From contig NZ_CP044543.1 of assembly GCF_008932115.1 (NCBI RefSeq), forward strand, positions 1,364,001 to 1,428,000: a stretch of 64,000 nucleotides of DNA. Direction: 5' to 3'. Shown one piece after another: positions 44,680-52,900 of the stretch. The position numbers and the translations under genes were made by a program. The stretch's first letter is position 1. Every line of letters begins with the position of its first letter. The stretch comes from Bradyrhizobium betae. GTDB lineage: Bacteria; Pseudomonadota; Alphaproteobacteria; Rhizobiales; Xanthobacteraceae. The notes below the pieces were generated by a model. It worked only from the letters and a program-made list of their open reading frames with translations. It did no database searches and was not told where the DNA came from.

Positions 44680-45681
44680 TCAGGCGACCTTTCGCGCTGG
44701 TCCCGTTCCGTCCAGGAACCCCATCAGGCGGCTGCGGATGATCTGTTCCGCCTCGGCCATGATGCGATCGACCAGTTCCTTGCAGGTTGGGATGTCGTGG
44801 ATGAGGCCGGCAACCATGCCGCAGCTCCAGGCGCCAGCGTCCATCTGCCCGTCCAGCATGATCCTGGGATAGACGCCCGCCACCTGGTCGTGGATGTCGT
44901 CGATCGTGAGCTTGTCGCCCTTCTCGCGCTCGATCTCGAGCAGGCGATCGACATTGGCATTCTTCAGGACACGCTCGGTGTTGCGCAAGCTGCGCATGAT
45001 CAGACGGGTGTCGAGCTCGGTCGCCGCGACCAGCGCGTTCTTCACGTTCTGATGGACAGGCGCTTCCTTGGTCGCGATGAAACGCGTGCCCATGTTCATG
45101 CCGGCCGCGCCGAGCGACAGCGCGGCGACGAGGCTGCGTCCGTCGGCCATGCCGCCGGAGGCGACGAACGGGATCTTCAATTCCTCCGCCGCGCGCGGCA
45201 GCAGGATCATGTTGGGAATGTCGTCCTCGCCGGGATGACCGCCGCACTCAAAACCGTCGACGCTGACGGCATCACAGCCGATCCGCTCGGCCTTCAGCGA
45301 ATGGCGAACCGACGTGCATTTGTGGATCACCTTGATCCCGGCCGCCTTCAGCGCGGGCATGTAGGCTTCCGGACTGCGGCCCGCGGTCTCCACGGACTTG
45401 ACGCCCCCTTCGACGATGGCCGCGATGTATTCCGGATAGGGCGGCGCCGAGAAGGTCGGCAGGAACGTCAGGTTCACGCCGAACGGCTTGTCCGTCATGT
45501 CGCGACAGCGCGCGATCTCCTTGGCAAGCAGCTCCGGCGTCTTCTGCGTGAGACCGGTGATGATGCCGAGCCCGCCGGCATTGGAGACGGCAGCGGCCAG
45601 CTCGGCAAAACCGACGAAATGCATGCCGCCCTGGATGATGGGATGCTCGATGCCGAACAGTTCGGTGATCGCGGTCTTCAC
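44680..45681 (-). CDS. Nitronate monooxygenase family protein
   Basis: A 333-residue FMN-dependent TIM-barrel enzyme of the nitronate monooxygenase/2-nitropropane dioxygenase family. IIQGGMHFVGFAELAAAVSNAGGLG, KCTSVRHSLKAERIGCDAVSVDG-type phosphate site and MGTRFIATKEAPVHQ signatures are present. It would detoxify alkyl nitronates such as propionate 3-nitronate. The SDR gene lies upstream on the same strand, 62 bases from its start. Confidence 0.9.
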   Translation of the reverse strand: MKTAITELFGIEHPIIQGGMHFVGFAELAAAVSNAGGLGIITGLTQKTPELLAKEIARCRDMTDKPFGVNLTFLPTFSAPPYPEYIAAIVEGGVKSVETAGRSPEAYMPALKAAGIKVIHKCTSVRHSLKAERIGCDAVSVDGFECGGHPGEDDIPNMILLPRAAEELKIPFVASGGMADGRSLVAALSLGAAGMNMGTRFIATKEAPVHQNVKNALVAATELDTRLIMRSLRNTERVLKNANVDRLLEIEREKGDKLTIDDIHDQVAGVYPRIMLDGQMDAGAWSCGMVAGLIHDIPTCKELVDRIMAEAEQIIRSRLMGFLDGTGPARKVA

Positions 45682-45743
45682 TTCAGTACCTCCCGGAATT
45701 TTGCTTGGGCTTAGATCAGTCTAGCCGGACTTCCGTGTCGCGG

Positions 45744-46481
45744 TCACCATTTCTCGCCGAAGGGGCGGATCTCCATCTCGAAAGTCCAGGCGCTCTTGGG
45801 CTGCTGATAGAGCTGCCAATAGGAGTCCGCCACCGCCGACGGCGGCATCAGCAGATCGGGATTGTCGAGCGCATTCGGGCCGAGCGCCTCGAGACGGCGC
45901 TGCCGCACCCATTCGGTGTCGACGCCGGAATCGATGATGAGATGGGCGACGTGAATGTTCTTCGGCCCGAGCTCGCGGGCCATCGCCTGCGCTACCGCGC
46001 GCAGCCCGAACTTGGCGCTGGCAAACGCCGCAAAACCGCCGCCGCCGCGCAAGCTTGCGGTCGCGCCGGTGAAGAAGATCTTGCCGCCGCCGCGCGCCAG
46101 CATCAGCCGCGCAGCTTCGCGGCCCGCCAGGAAGCCGGAATAGCAGGCCATCTCCCAGACCTTGCGGAACACGCGCTCGGTGGTGTCGAGGATCGGAAAA
46201 TTGACGTTGGCGCCGACGTTGAAGATGCAGACCTCCAGCGGTGCATGCGCGTCGGCGTCGTTAAGGAAGGAGATGACTTCTTCTTCCTTGCGCGCATCGA
46301 GCGACCGGGCGTGGATCTCGCCGCCGGCAGCCTCGATGTCCTTCACCAGCGGCGCCAGCTTGTCGCCGTTGCGGCGGCCGGCGAAGACCGAAAAACCTTC
46401 AGCGGCGAATTTCCTGGCGATCTCGGAGCCGATGAAATCGCCGGCCCCGATCACGGCGGCTGTCGAATTTCGCTTGGGCAA
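45744..46481 (-). CDS. SDR-like oxidoreductase lacking the catalytic tyrosine
   Basis: A 245-residue protein with an SDR Rossmann fold: AAVIGAGDFIGSEIARKF and FNVGANVNF. The normal Y-x3-K is F153-A-S-A-K157, and the catalytic Ser position is Ala in FFTGATASLRG, so classical SDR chemistry is doubtful. The family pattern is otherwise well preserved. It is divergent to an HxlR regulator with a palindromic operator between, so it is probably the regulator's target, followed by the nitronate monooxygenase gene. Confidence 0.85.
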   Translation of the reverse strand: MPKRNSTAAVIGAGDFIGSEIARKFAAEGFSVFAGRRNGDKLAPLVKDIEAAGGEIHARSLDARKEEEVISFLNDADAHAPLEVCIFNVGANVNFPILDTTERVFRKVWEMACYSGFLAGREAARLMLARGGGKIFFTGATASLRGGGGFAAFASAKFGLRAVAQAMARELGPKNIHVAHLIIDSGVDTEWVRQRRLEALGPNALDNPDLLMPPSAVADSYWQLYQQPKSAWTFEMEIRPFGEKW

Positions 46482-46524
46482 GGCTGCCTCCTCCGGAGAG
46501 AGAATTGATTGAGGCAGAGGCTAT

Positions 46525-46541
46525 AGTTCTAAAATAGAACT
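46525..46541. promoter_or_regulatory. Perfect palindrome, candidate HxlR operator
   Basis: AGTTCTAAAATAGAACT has seven-base perfect arms and lies 43 bases upstream of the SDR-like start and about 100 bases before the divergent HxlR gene. Bound-dimer spacing fits winged-helix repressors. Confidence 0.6.
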
Positions 46542-46594
46542 GTCAAACTTGGAGATCAGCTGATAGATTCAGGCTGAAATATCGCTGACCATTC

Positions 46595-46617
46595 AAGTCA
46601 GTTCCTTTTTCTGACTT
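46595..46617. promoter_or_regulatory. Second inverted repeat near HxlR start
   Basis: AAGTCAG and CTGACTT flank TTCCTTTTT, ending 23 bases before the HxlR start codon. It may be a second operator or part of the core promoter. Confidence 0.45.
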
Positions 46618-46640
46618 ACTATAGGGCCGGAGACCGGACC

Positions 46641-47123
46641 ATGAAGTGGGACACGCTGGACGAAGAGCCCTGCTCGCTTTCCCGCACCGTCGCTGTGATC
46701 GGCGATCGATGGACGCTGCTGATCCTGCGTGAATGCTTCTTGCGCGTGCGCCGGTTCGAGCAATTTCAGTCCTCGCTCCAGATCACCCGGCATCTGCTCT
46801 CGGAGCGGCTGAAGAAGCTGGTCCGCTTTGGCATCCTGCGCCGCGCGCCCTATTCGGAGGCGCCCAAGCGCTACGAATACATCCTGACGCAGAAGGGGCT
46901 CGACCTCTACCCGATCATCATGGCGATGGTGCATTGGGGCGACGCCCACATGGGCGACGAGCGCGGCCGCCCGCTGCTGCACGAGCACAAGACCTGCGGC
47001 AAACTGTTCGATCCCGTGATGGTGTGCTCGGAATGCGGCGAGCCGCTGCATGCCAGGCAGGTGCATGTGCATGCAGGGCCGGGGCGGAGGGAAGCCGTCG
47101 GGCTAACTGAGGCTGCCCGCTGA
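46641..47123 (+). CDS. HxlR family transcriptional regulator
   Basis: A 160-residue winged-helix regulator. SLSRTVAVIGDRWTLLILREC is the HxlR opening helix; ITRHLLSERLKKLVRFGILRR is the recognition region; YILTQKGLDLYPIIMAM is the dimer/wing segment. An additional C-terminal tail contains HKTCGKLFDPVMVCSECGEPL, a possible four-site zinc or redox knuckle seen in a subset of HxlR proteins. Cys residues could sense electrophiles. It is divergent to the SDR-like gene and likely controls it. Confidence 0.9.
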   Translation: MKWDTLDEEPCSLSRTVAVIGDRWTLLILRECFLRVRRFEQFQSSLQITRHLLSERLKKLVRFGILRRAPYSEAPKRYEYILTQKGLDLYPIIMAMVHWGDAHMGDERGRPLLHEHKTCGKLFDPVMVCSECGEPLHARQVHVHAGPGRREAVGLTEAAR

Positions 47124-47162
47124 TGCACCGCAGGTCATCGGACTTCCCACGGAGCAAAGCGT

Positions 47163-47537
47163 CTATGCGAAGGGAACACCGTAATAGGCGTTGATGCCGC
47201 GAACCGCGGCGTCGTCTCCCCAGTTCCAGTCGCTGCGTTCGCCGTATTTCGGCGCGCCTTCGAGCGCCGTGGCGGTAATGCCGGTGAGGTAACCGCCAAG
47301 CTCGGTGTCGTATTTCAGCGACTGCCAGGGCAAGGGATAGTGATCGTTCCCGAGGCCCAGGAAGCCACCGAAGCCGAGCACGGCGTAGGATACCTTGCCA
47401 CTGACCTTGTCGATCATCACGCGCTCGATCGAACCGATCTTGTTGCGATCCGCGCCGTAGACCGATGTTCCCTCGACCTTGTCGCTGCCGATCAGGCGGC
47501 CCATTTCGCTCCGGTCCAACTCACCCTGGTTCATCAT
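47163..47537 (-). CDS. PRC-barrel domain stress protein
   Basis: A 124-residue protein with a PRC-barrel domain (about residues 15-85: LIGSDKVEGTSVYGADRNKIGSIERVMIDKVSGKVSYAVL). Such soluble PRC-barrel proteins are common general-stress products in rhizobia. ATG 47537 follows GGAG by seven bases. An EcfG-type promoter ends about 30 bases upstream. Its biochemical role is unknown; the fold usually mediates protein or RNA contacts. Confidence 0.83.
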   Translation of the reverse strand: MMNQGELDRSEMGRLIGSDKVEGTSVYGADRNKIGSIERVMIDKVSGKVSYAVLGFGGFLGLGNDHYPLPWQSLKYDTELGGYLTGITATALEGAPKYGERSDWNWGDDAAVRGINAYYGVPFA

Positions 47538-47567
47538 TTCGATTCTCCATTCGCCAATCCGTGGATC

Positions 47568-47592
47568 AACCGGACTTGGAAATGATCGTTCC
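47568..47592 (-). promoter_or_regulatory. EcfG-type general stress promoter
   Basis: On the minus strand GGAAC-N16-GGTT precedes the PRC-barrel gene by 30 bases. Exact spacing matches the general-stress consensus layout. Confidence 0.65.
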
Positions 47593-47633
47593 AAACCGCA
47601 TCGTGAGCCAAAGTGCGACGCAAAGAAGCGAAC

Positions 47634-47828
47634 CTAGTGAGAGAATGCGGATGATTCACGCGGCGACAGAAAGTCGAACATCTCGGCCGCGGCGTGAAGC
47701 CGCTCAATACGCGCGGCAACGCAATCGCGCTCAATGCCAACTGGCAAACTTGCGAGCTCGCGCTCGAGTCGCAGCCTCTGGGCTTCCAGACGTTGCTCGA
47801 ATGTATGGGGCTCAGATCGTCGTCGCAT
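47634..47828 (-). CDS. Small helical hypothetical protein
   Basis: A 64-residue, strongly helical protein (FEQRLEAQRLRLERELASL, RIERLHAAAEMFDFL). It resembles a group of orphan Bradyrhizobium small proteins. Its ATG overlaps the end of the preceding 52-residue frame, so translation is probably coupled. Function unknown. Confidence 0.55.
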   Translation of the reverse strand: MRRRSEPHTFEQRLEAQRLRLERELASLPVGIERDCVAARIERLHAAAEMFDFLSPRESSAFSH

Positions 47829-47970
47829 CGTCCATCCTCGGGGGTTGCAGGCCCGGGCTGTTGGCCCAGCGCTCGACTTGTTCGATCACCTTCTGATGGC
47901 TCGGACGCACCGGCTGCGGCGGTTCGGGCTCTTCAGAAAGCTGGCGGGGTAACCTGACTTTGTCTGTCAT
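47812..47970 (-). CDS. 52-residue hypothetical protein ending in a WANSPGLQPP-type motif
   Basis: This short frame begins at ATG 47970, six bases after GGGAGACAGCCC-type ribosome site, and encodes TDKVRLPRQLSEEPEPPQP, then VIEQVERWANSPGLQPPRMD. A Trp-x4-GLQPP-like ending occurs in small proteins I associate with Bradyrhizobium. It overlaps the 64-residue gene by 17 bases. A soluble small protein of unknown role. Confidence 0.55.
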   Translation of the reverse strand: MTDKVRLPRQLSEEPEPPQPVRPSHQKVIEQVERWANSPGLQPPRMDDATTI

Positions 47971-48080
47971 GGGCTGTCTCCCTTTTCCCAAAGATGCGCC
48001 TGAGCGAGAGGCATTTCAAGATATAACTTATTGATTTTATTTGATTATCCTACTCAATCGACACCTTTGCGGACTCCTAG

Positions 48081-48105
48081 GGAACTCGCAGCAAATTGGC
48101 GCGTT
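48081..48105 (+). promoter_or_regulatory. EcfG-type general stress promoter (perfect consensus)
   Basis: GGAAC-N16-CGTT is an exact match to the general-stress sigma consensus and ends 39 bases before the ribbon-helix-helix gene start. Confidence 0.75.
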
Positions 48106-48144
48106 TAGCAAATTGCTCAACTTACTCACGATGCGTGATCGACC

Positions 48145-48405
48145 ATGAACGACCTTCGCGCCGAGCGGCTTCAAGTGATGCTTTCCCCGGAAGAGCTGGC
48201 TGCGGTTGATGATTTCCGGTTCAAGCACCGCATGCCGACGCGCGCCGCTGCGGTTCGCGAGCTGCTCAAATTCGGACTGGCATCCGCAGGCATCGAGACC
48301 AACATCGGCTCATCAACGGGCGTCAAATCCAGCGAATTTGGTGTCTTCGGCCGCGGTCCGGAGGGACACGCGCCGGGAAAATCCGAGAGTGATGCCGAGG
48401 ATTGA
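48145..48405 (+). CDS. Ribbon-helix-helix-like small protein
   Basis: An 86-residue protein with an N-terminal RHH-type fold (RLQVMLSPEELAAVDDFRFKHRMPTRAAAVRELLKFGLAS) and a disordered acidic tail. Similar stand-alone RHH proteins are common in Bradyrhizobium and have no toxin partner; none is seen here. Expression is likely under the perfect EcfG promoter upstream, suggesting a stress-dependent DNA-binding role. Confidence 0.75.
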   Translation: MNDLRAERLQVMLSPEELAAVDDFRFKHRMPTRAAAVRELLKFGLASAGIETNIGSSTGVKSSEFGVFGRGPEGHAPGKSESDAED

Positions 48406-48462
48406 GTGCGCTCTCACACAAGCAAACGACCCCGGCACGGTGGGTGCCAGGGCCGTCCTTGG

Positions 48463-48507
48463 AGATTGCTTCCGGCTCACCGGGGGCATGATAACCGGAA
48501 GCAATCT
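48463..48507. repeat. Perfect 13-base inverted repeat
   Basis: AGATTGCTTCCGG and CCGGAAGCAATCT flank a 19-base spacer, 58 bases after the RHH stop. It can form a stable hairpin but has no T-run; possibly a transcript-end stabiliser. Confidence 0.6.
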
Positions 48508-48548
48508 GTCGACTCTTCGCGCGAGGATTCGTTCCCGGCTCTATTTCT

Positions 48549-48573
48549 GGAGCATGATCTTCCGGATCATGCC
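48549..48573. repeat. Short GAGCATGATC-type palindrome
   Basis: GAGCATGATC-TTCC-GGATCATGC is a trimmed relative of the element at 22446-22499. Confidence 0.6.
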
Positions 48574-48714
48574 CTAGCCGCTCGGCGCGGCGCCGGCATC
48601 ATCCGGCGTCATGCCGGAGCCCGGCGTCTTGCTGTCGTCGTTCAGCTTGGGATCGCGCGTCGCCTCACGCGCGGACGCCTCGAATGTTCCGGGACGCGGG
48701 AGAAGCTTCGCTAG
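48574..48714 (-). pseudogene. C-terminal coding remnant without a start codon
   Basis: This frame is open between two stops and reads ...EATRDPKLNDDSKTPGSG, then MTPDDAGAAPSG, a tail I associate with small secreted Bradyrhizobium proteins. No ATG, GTG or TTG exists before the late Met, and the neighbouring 43-residue leader gene ends one frame away. It looks like the end of a gene that lost its frame. Confidence 0.4.
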
Positions 48715-48842
48715 CTATGCACGGCGTGGGTCGCGGCAGATGCATTTTCCTGATGCACCTGGCGGACCGTTGTCACTGTCGCGAACGCGACCGAGACGCC
48801 GAAGGCGAGAACGAGTGAGAGAAGAGCAAGACGTGGAGCCAT
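48711..48842 (-). CDS. 43-residue secreted micro-protein
   Basis: ATG 48842 follows a perfect AAGGAGG by seven bases. Residues 1-21 form a signal peptide (LALLSLVLAFGVSVAFA); the mature part is only 22 residues (TVTTVRQVHQENASAATHAVHS). It may be functional by itself, or be the front part of a gene whose tail (48574-48714) is now out of frame. Confidence 0.55.
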   Translation of the reverse strand: MAPRLALLSLVLAFGVSVAFATVTTVRQVHQENASAATHAVHS

Positions 48843-48947
48843 TGCAAAACCTCCTTGTGGAAAAAGCGATCGACTATTCCCAGATGATCCTGGATTGGTC
48901 GCTTGCAGTCCGTGAGTGGTCTCACACGCGGAGTCACGAGAACGAGA

Positions 48948-49145
48948 TCAGGCATCCTGCGTTTGGAGGACCCGAACCTTGACGGGAGGGATTTCGCCGT
49001 CGAGCCAGTCCTGCTCGTTTGCAAGCGCCATCCACGCCTCCGCCATCCGCGAGTAGCGCTTGTGTGTGGGTTGGCCTTCGGCGCGCTCGGCGAGCTGAAG
49101 GCAGTTGTCGGCGTTGTCCCTGAAGATGTCAGACTGTTTCATCAT
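48948..49145 (-). CDS. Small conserved hypothetical protein
   Basis: A 65-residue soluble protein: KQSDIFRDNADNCLQLAERA, KRYSRMAEAWMALANEQDWLDGE, then PPVK. This pattern belongs to a widespread Bradyrhizobium/Rhodopseudomonas small-protein family as I recall. Either ATG 49145 or 49142 may be the start. Divergent to the next secreted-protein gene. Function unknown; regulation possibly stress related given the neighbourhood. Confidence 0.65.
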   Translation of the reverse strand: MMKQSDIFRDNADNCLQLAERAEGQPTHKRYSRMAEAWMALANEQDWLDGEIPPVKVRVLQTQDA

Positions 49146-49237
49146 GAACAGTTGGGGACGGAACCCTGGCGTCGCAACCGCCCTTACCGCATCGTAACGT
49201 AACGGGAACCTCGCACGCCTTCGATCATTGGATATCG

Positions 49238-49747
49238 ATGAGGATTCTTGTCGCAATCATCCTGCTATTCGTCATCACCGGGGCGTTCGCCGACAACACC
49301 GGTGAGCGAACAGACGGCCAGCGCCCGCCGACCGCAACGGATGTCATCGTCGGCCTCTATACGTTCGGCCGCTTCCAGCAAGCTTTGCTGGAGAGTGCCG
49401 ACCTGAAGGGCAATGCGGAGGTGAAGAACCTCGCCGCCCTGCGCGCCGACGAGGCAGTCAGGCGCGACAAGGCCCTGAAGGAAATTCAAGTGGCGATCGG
49501 TGCCGAGCCACACGTCGGCAAGACCATGGCCGGCACAAGCCTCGCTGAGCCCGACGATTCGGAAGGACCTGCGTACGTTCGCACCTTCTTCGCCGCGCAG
49601 ATTCCTGAATACGAGACCGCGATCGGCCTGCTGGAGCGCTATCTGAAGGCGCCCGACAATGCGGCGCTTGCCGATTTTGCCCGCGAGCAGCTCCCCTTGC
49701 TGCGCTCGCAGGTGAGGGACGCCGAGCGGACGATGGCGGACAAGTAA
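49238..49747 (+). CDS. Secreted helical hypothetical protein (DUF4142-like)
   Basis: A 169-residue protein with a signal peptide (ILLFVITGAFAD). The mature part is almost fully helical (FGRFQQALLESADLKGNAEVKNLAALRADEAVR, then QIPEYETAIGLLERYL), which resembles DUF4142/ferritin-like four-helix proteins. It may be periplasmic and stress linked. An imperfect EcfG-like box (GGAAC-N16-CATT) lies at 49205-49229. Family name is tentative. Confidence 0.65.
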   Translation: MRILVAIILLFVITGAFADNTGERTDGQRPPTATDVIVGLYTFGRFQQALLESADLKGNAEVKNLAALRADEAVRRDKALKEIQVAIGAEPHVGKTMAGTSLAEPDDSEGPAYVRTFFAAQIPEYETAIGLLERYLKAPDNAALADFAREQLPLLRSQVRDAERTMADK

Positions 49748-49799
49748 TTAGCTGAGCCGGGAACCCTGCTAAGGGGCGGAATTTTTTCTGGAATTCGAT

Positions 49800-49824
49800 G
49801 GAACCAATCGTTGTTCCCTCGGTT
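49800..49824 (+). promoter_or_regulatory. EcfG-type general stress promoter
   Basis: GGAAC-N16-GGTT ends 137 bases upstream of the poly-HAMP kinase gene; no other gene start intervenes on the plus strand. Confidence 0.5.
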
Positions 49825-49961
49825 GTTTTGGCCGGGCTGAGCTAAGCAGGTTCCAATTTCTCGCGCCGCAGCCTTGGCGCTTGATTTCGAATTTGGCTGC
49901 CGCTCTAGTTTGATCAATCGCGTCGCGCCGGGGATTCGGCCGACGCAGCGGGGGAATTAGT

Positions 49962-52900
49962 ATGAGCGACCTCGATCCCGGAACTGCATCACGCTCCGGT
50001 CGTCGCGTCCCAAAGCCAAAAAACAACGGTATGTCGGAGCCGGATTCCCGGCCGGAATTGCTGCTCGCCTTGCAGGCGATGCGCAGCGGCGATTTCTCGG
50101 TGCGGATGAGCGGCGACTACCTCGGCATCGACGGCAAGATCGCCGATACGCTTAACGAAATCATCGCCGCCAACCAGCGCATGGCGCAACAGCTCGAGCT
50201 GGTCGGCCAGGTCGTCGGACGTGAGGGCAAGACCCGCCAGCGCGTCAAGTTCGGCCTCGCGAGCGGCTCGTGGGCCGACATGGAAGGCTCGGTCAACACG
50301 CTGATCGACGATCTGTTGTGGCCGACGCGCGAGGTCACGCGTGCGGTCGCCGCCGTGGCGCAAGGCGACCTGCTCCAGACCGTCAAGCTCGACGTCGACG
50401 GCCGCCCGCTGCGCGGCGAATTCCTGCAGTCGGCGACCATCGTCAACACCATGATCAAGCAGCTCGGCGTGTTCACCTCCGAGGTGACGCGCGTGGCGCG
50501 CGAGGTGGGCACCGAGGGCAAGCTCGGCGGCCAGGCCCAGGTGCCGGAAGTGACGGGCGTCTGGAAGGACCTCACCGAGAGCGTCAACTCGATGGCGAAC
50601 AATCTGACCAACCAGGTTCGCAACATCGCCGAGGTGACGATCGCGGTGGCGAACGGCGACTTGTCGAAGAAAATCACGGTGGACGTCCGCGGCGAGATCC
50701 TCCAGCTCAAGGAAGCCATCAACACGATGGTGGATCAGCTGCGCTCCTTTGCCTCCGAAGTGACGCGCGTGGCGCGCGAGGTCGGCACCGACGGCAAGCT
50801 CGGCGGCCAGGCGATCGTGCCCGGCGTCGCCGGCACCTGGAAGGACCTCACCGACTCCGTCAACGCGATGTGCGGCAACCTCACCGCCCAGGTGCGCAAC
50901 ATCGCCAACGTGACGACCGCCGTGGCGCGCGGCGACCTGTCGCGCAAAATCACGGTCGACGTGCGCGGCGAAATCCTGGAGCTGAAGGACACCATCAACA
51001 CCATGGTGGACCAGCTCAACTCGTTCGCCTCGGAAGTGACACGCGTCGCGCGCGAGGTCGGCACCGAAGGCAAGCTCGGCGGCCAGGCCCAGGTGCCGGG
51101 CGTGGCCGGCACCTGGAAGGACCTCACCGACAACGTCAACTTCATGGCGTCGAACCTGACCGCGCAGGTCCGCAACATTGCAGACGTCGCCACCGCGATC
51201 GCCGGCGGCGACCTCTCCAAGAAGATCACTGTGAACGTCTCGGGTGAAATCCTTCAGTTGAAGGAAACGCTCAACACCTGCGTGGACCAGCTCAATGCGT
51301 TCGCCGGCGAAGTCACGCGCGTTGCGCGCGAAGTCGGCACGGAGGGCCGGCTCGGTGGTCAGGCCAACGTGCTCGGCGTCGCCGGCACCTGGAAGGACCT
51401 CACGGAAAGCGTCAACTCGATGGCGTCGAACCTGACCGCGCAGGTCCGCAACATCGCCGAGGTGACGACCGCCGTCGCCGGCGGCGACCTCTCCAAGAAG
51501 ATCACAGTGGACACGCGCGGCGAGATTCTGGAGCTGAAGGACACCATCAACACCATGGTGGACCAGCTCAACGCCTTCGCCGGCGAAGTCACGCGCGTCG
51601 CGCGCGAGGTTGGCACCGAAGGCAAGCTGGGCGGTCAGGCCGTCGTGCGCGGCGTCGGCGGCACGTGGAAGGATCTGACGGACTCCGTCAACTCGATGGC
51701 CTCGAACCTGACCGGCCAGGTCCGCAACATCGCAGAAGTCGCGACCGCGGTCGCCAAGGGCGACCTGTCCAAGAAGATCACCGTGAACGTGTCGGGCGAA
51801 ATCCTTCAGCTGAAGGAAACGCTCAACACCATGGTCGACCAGCTCAACGCCTTTGCCGGCGAAGTCACGCGCGTCGCGCGCGAGGTCGGCACCGACGGCA
51901 AGCTCGGCGGCCAGGCCGACGTGCCCGGCGTCGCCGGCACCTGGAAGGATTTGACGGACTCCGTCAACTCGATGGCCGGCAACCTCACCGCCCAGGTCCG
52001 CAACATCGCCGAGGTCGCGACCGCGATCGCCGGCGGCGACCTGTCGCGCAAGATCACCGTCGACGTGCGCGGCGAAATCCTTCAGCTCAAGGACACGTTG
52101 AATACGATGGTCGACCAGCTCAACCGCTTCGCGGGGGAGGTGACGCGCGTCGCGCGCGAGGTCGGCACCGAAGGACGGCTGGGCGGCCAGGCCAACGTGC
52201 CCGGCGTCGCCGGCACCTGGAAGGACCTGACCGACTCCGTGAACTCGATGGCGGGCAACCTCACCGCCCAGGTCCGCAACATCGCCGAAGTGACCACCGC
52301 CGTCGCGCGCGGCGACTTGTCCCGCAAGATCACCGTGGACGTGAAGGGCGAAATCCTCGAGCTGAAGAACACCATCAACACCATGGTGGACCAGCTCAAC
52401 GCCTTCGCCGGCGAAGTGACGCGCGTGGCGCGCGAGGTCGGCACCGAAGGCAAGCTGGGCGGCCAGGCCGAGGTGTCCGGCGTCGCCGGCACCTGGAAGG
52501 ACCTCACCGACAACGTCAACTTCATGGCCTCCAACCTGACGGCCCAGGTCCGCAACATCGCCGAGGTCGCCACCGCGATCGCCGGCGGCGACCTCTCGAA
52601 GAAGATCACGGTGGACGTGCGCGGCGAGATCCTGCTGCTGAAGGACACCCTGAACACCATGGTGGAGCAGCTCCGCTCCTTCGCCGCCGAAGTGACGCGC
52701 GTGGCGCGCGAGGTCGGCACTGAAGGACGTCTCGGCGGTCAGGCCGTCGTGCCCGGCGTCGGCGGCACCTGGAAGGACCTCACCGACAACGTCAACCTGC
52801 TGGCCGCGAACCTCACCACGCAGGTCCGCAACATCGCCGAGGTCACCACGGCCGTCGCGCGCGGCGATTTGTCCCGCAAGATCACCGTGGACGTGAAGGG

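Noticed and set aside
48145..48405. Toxin-antitoxin module around the ribbon-helix-helix gene
   Set aside because: No toxin-like gene overlaps or follows it; the next plus-strand stretch is a repeat region.
49205..49229. GGAAC-N16-CATT as an EcfG promoter for the gene at 49238
   Set aside because: The -10 core lacks GTT and would leave only about eight bases before the start codon.
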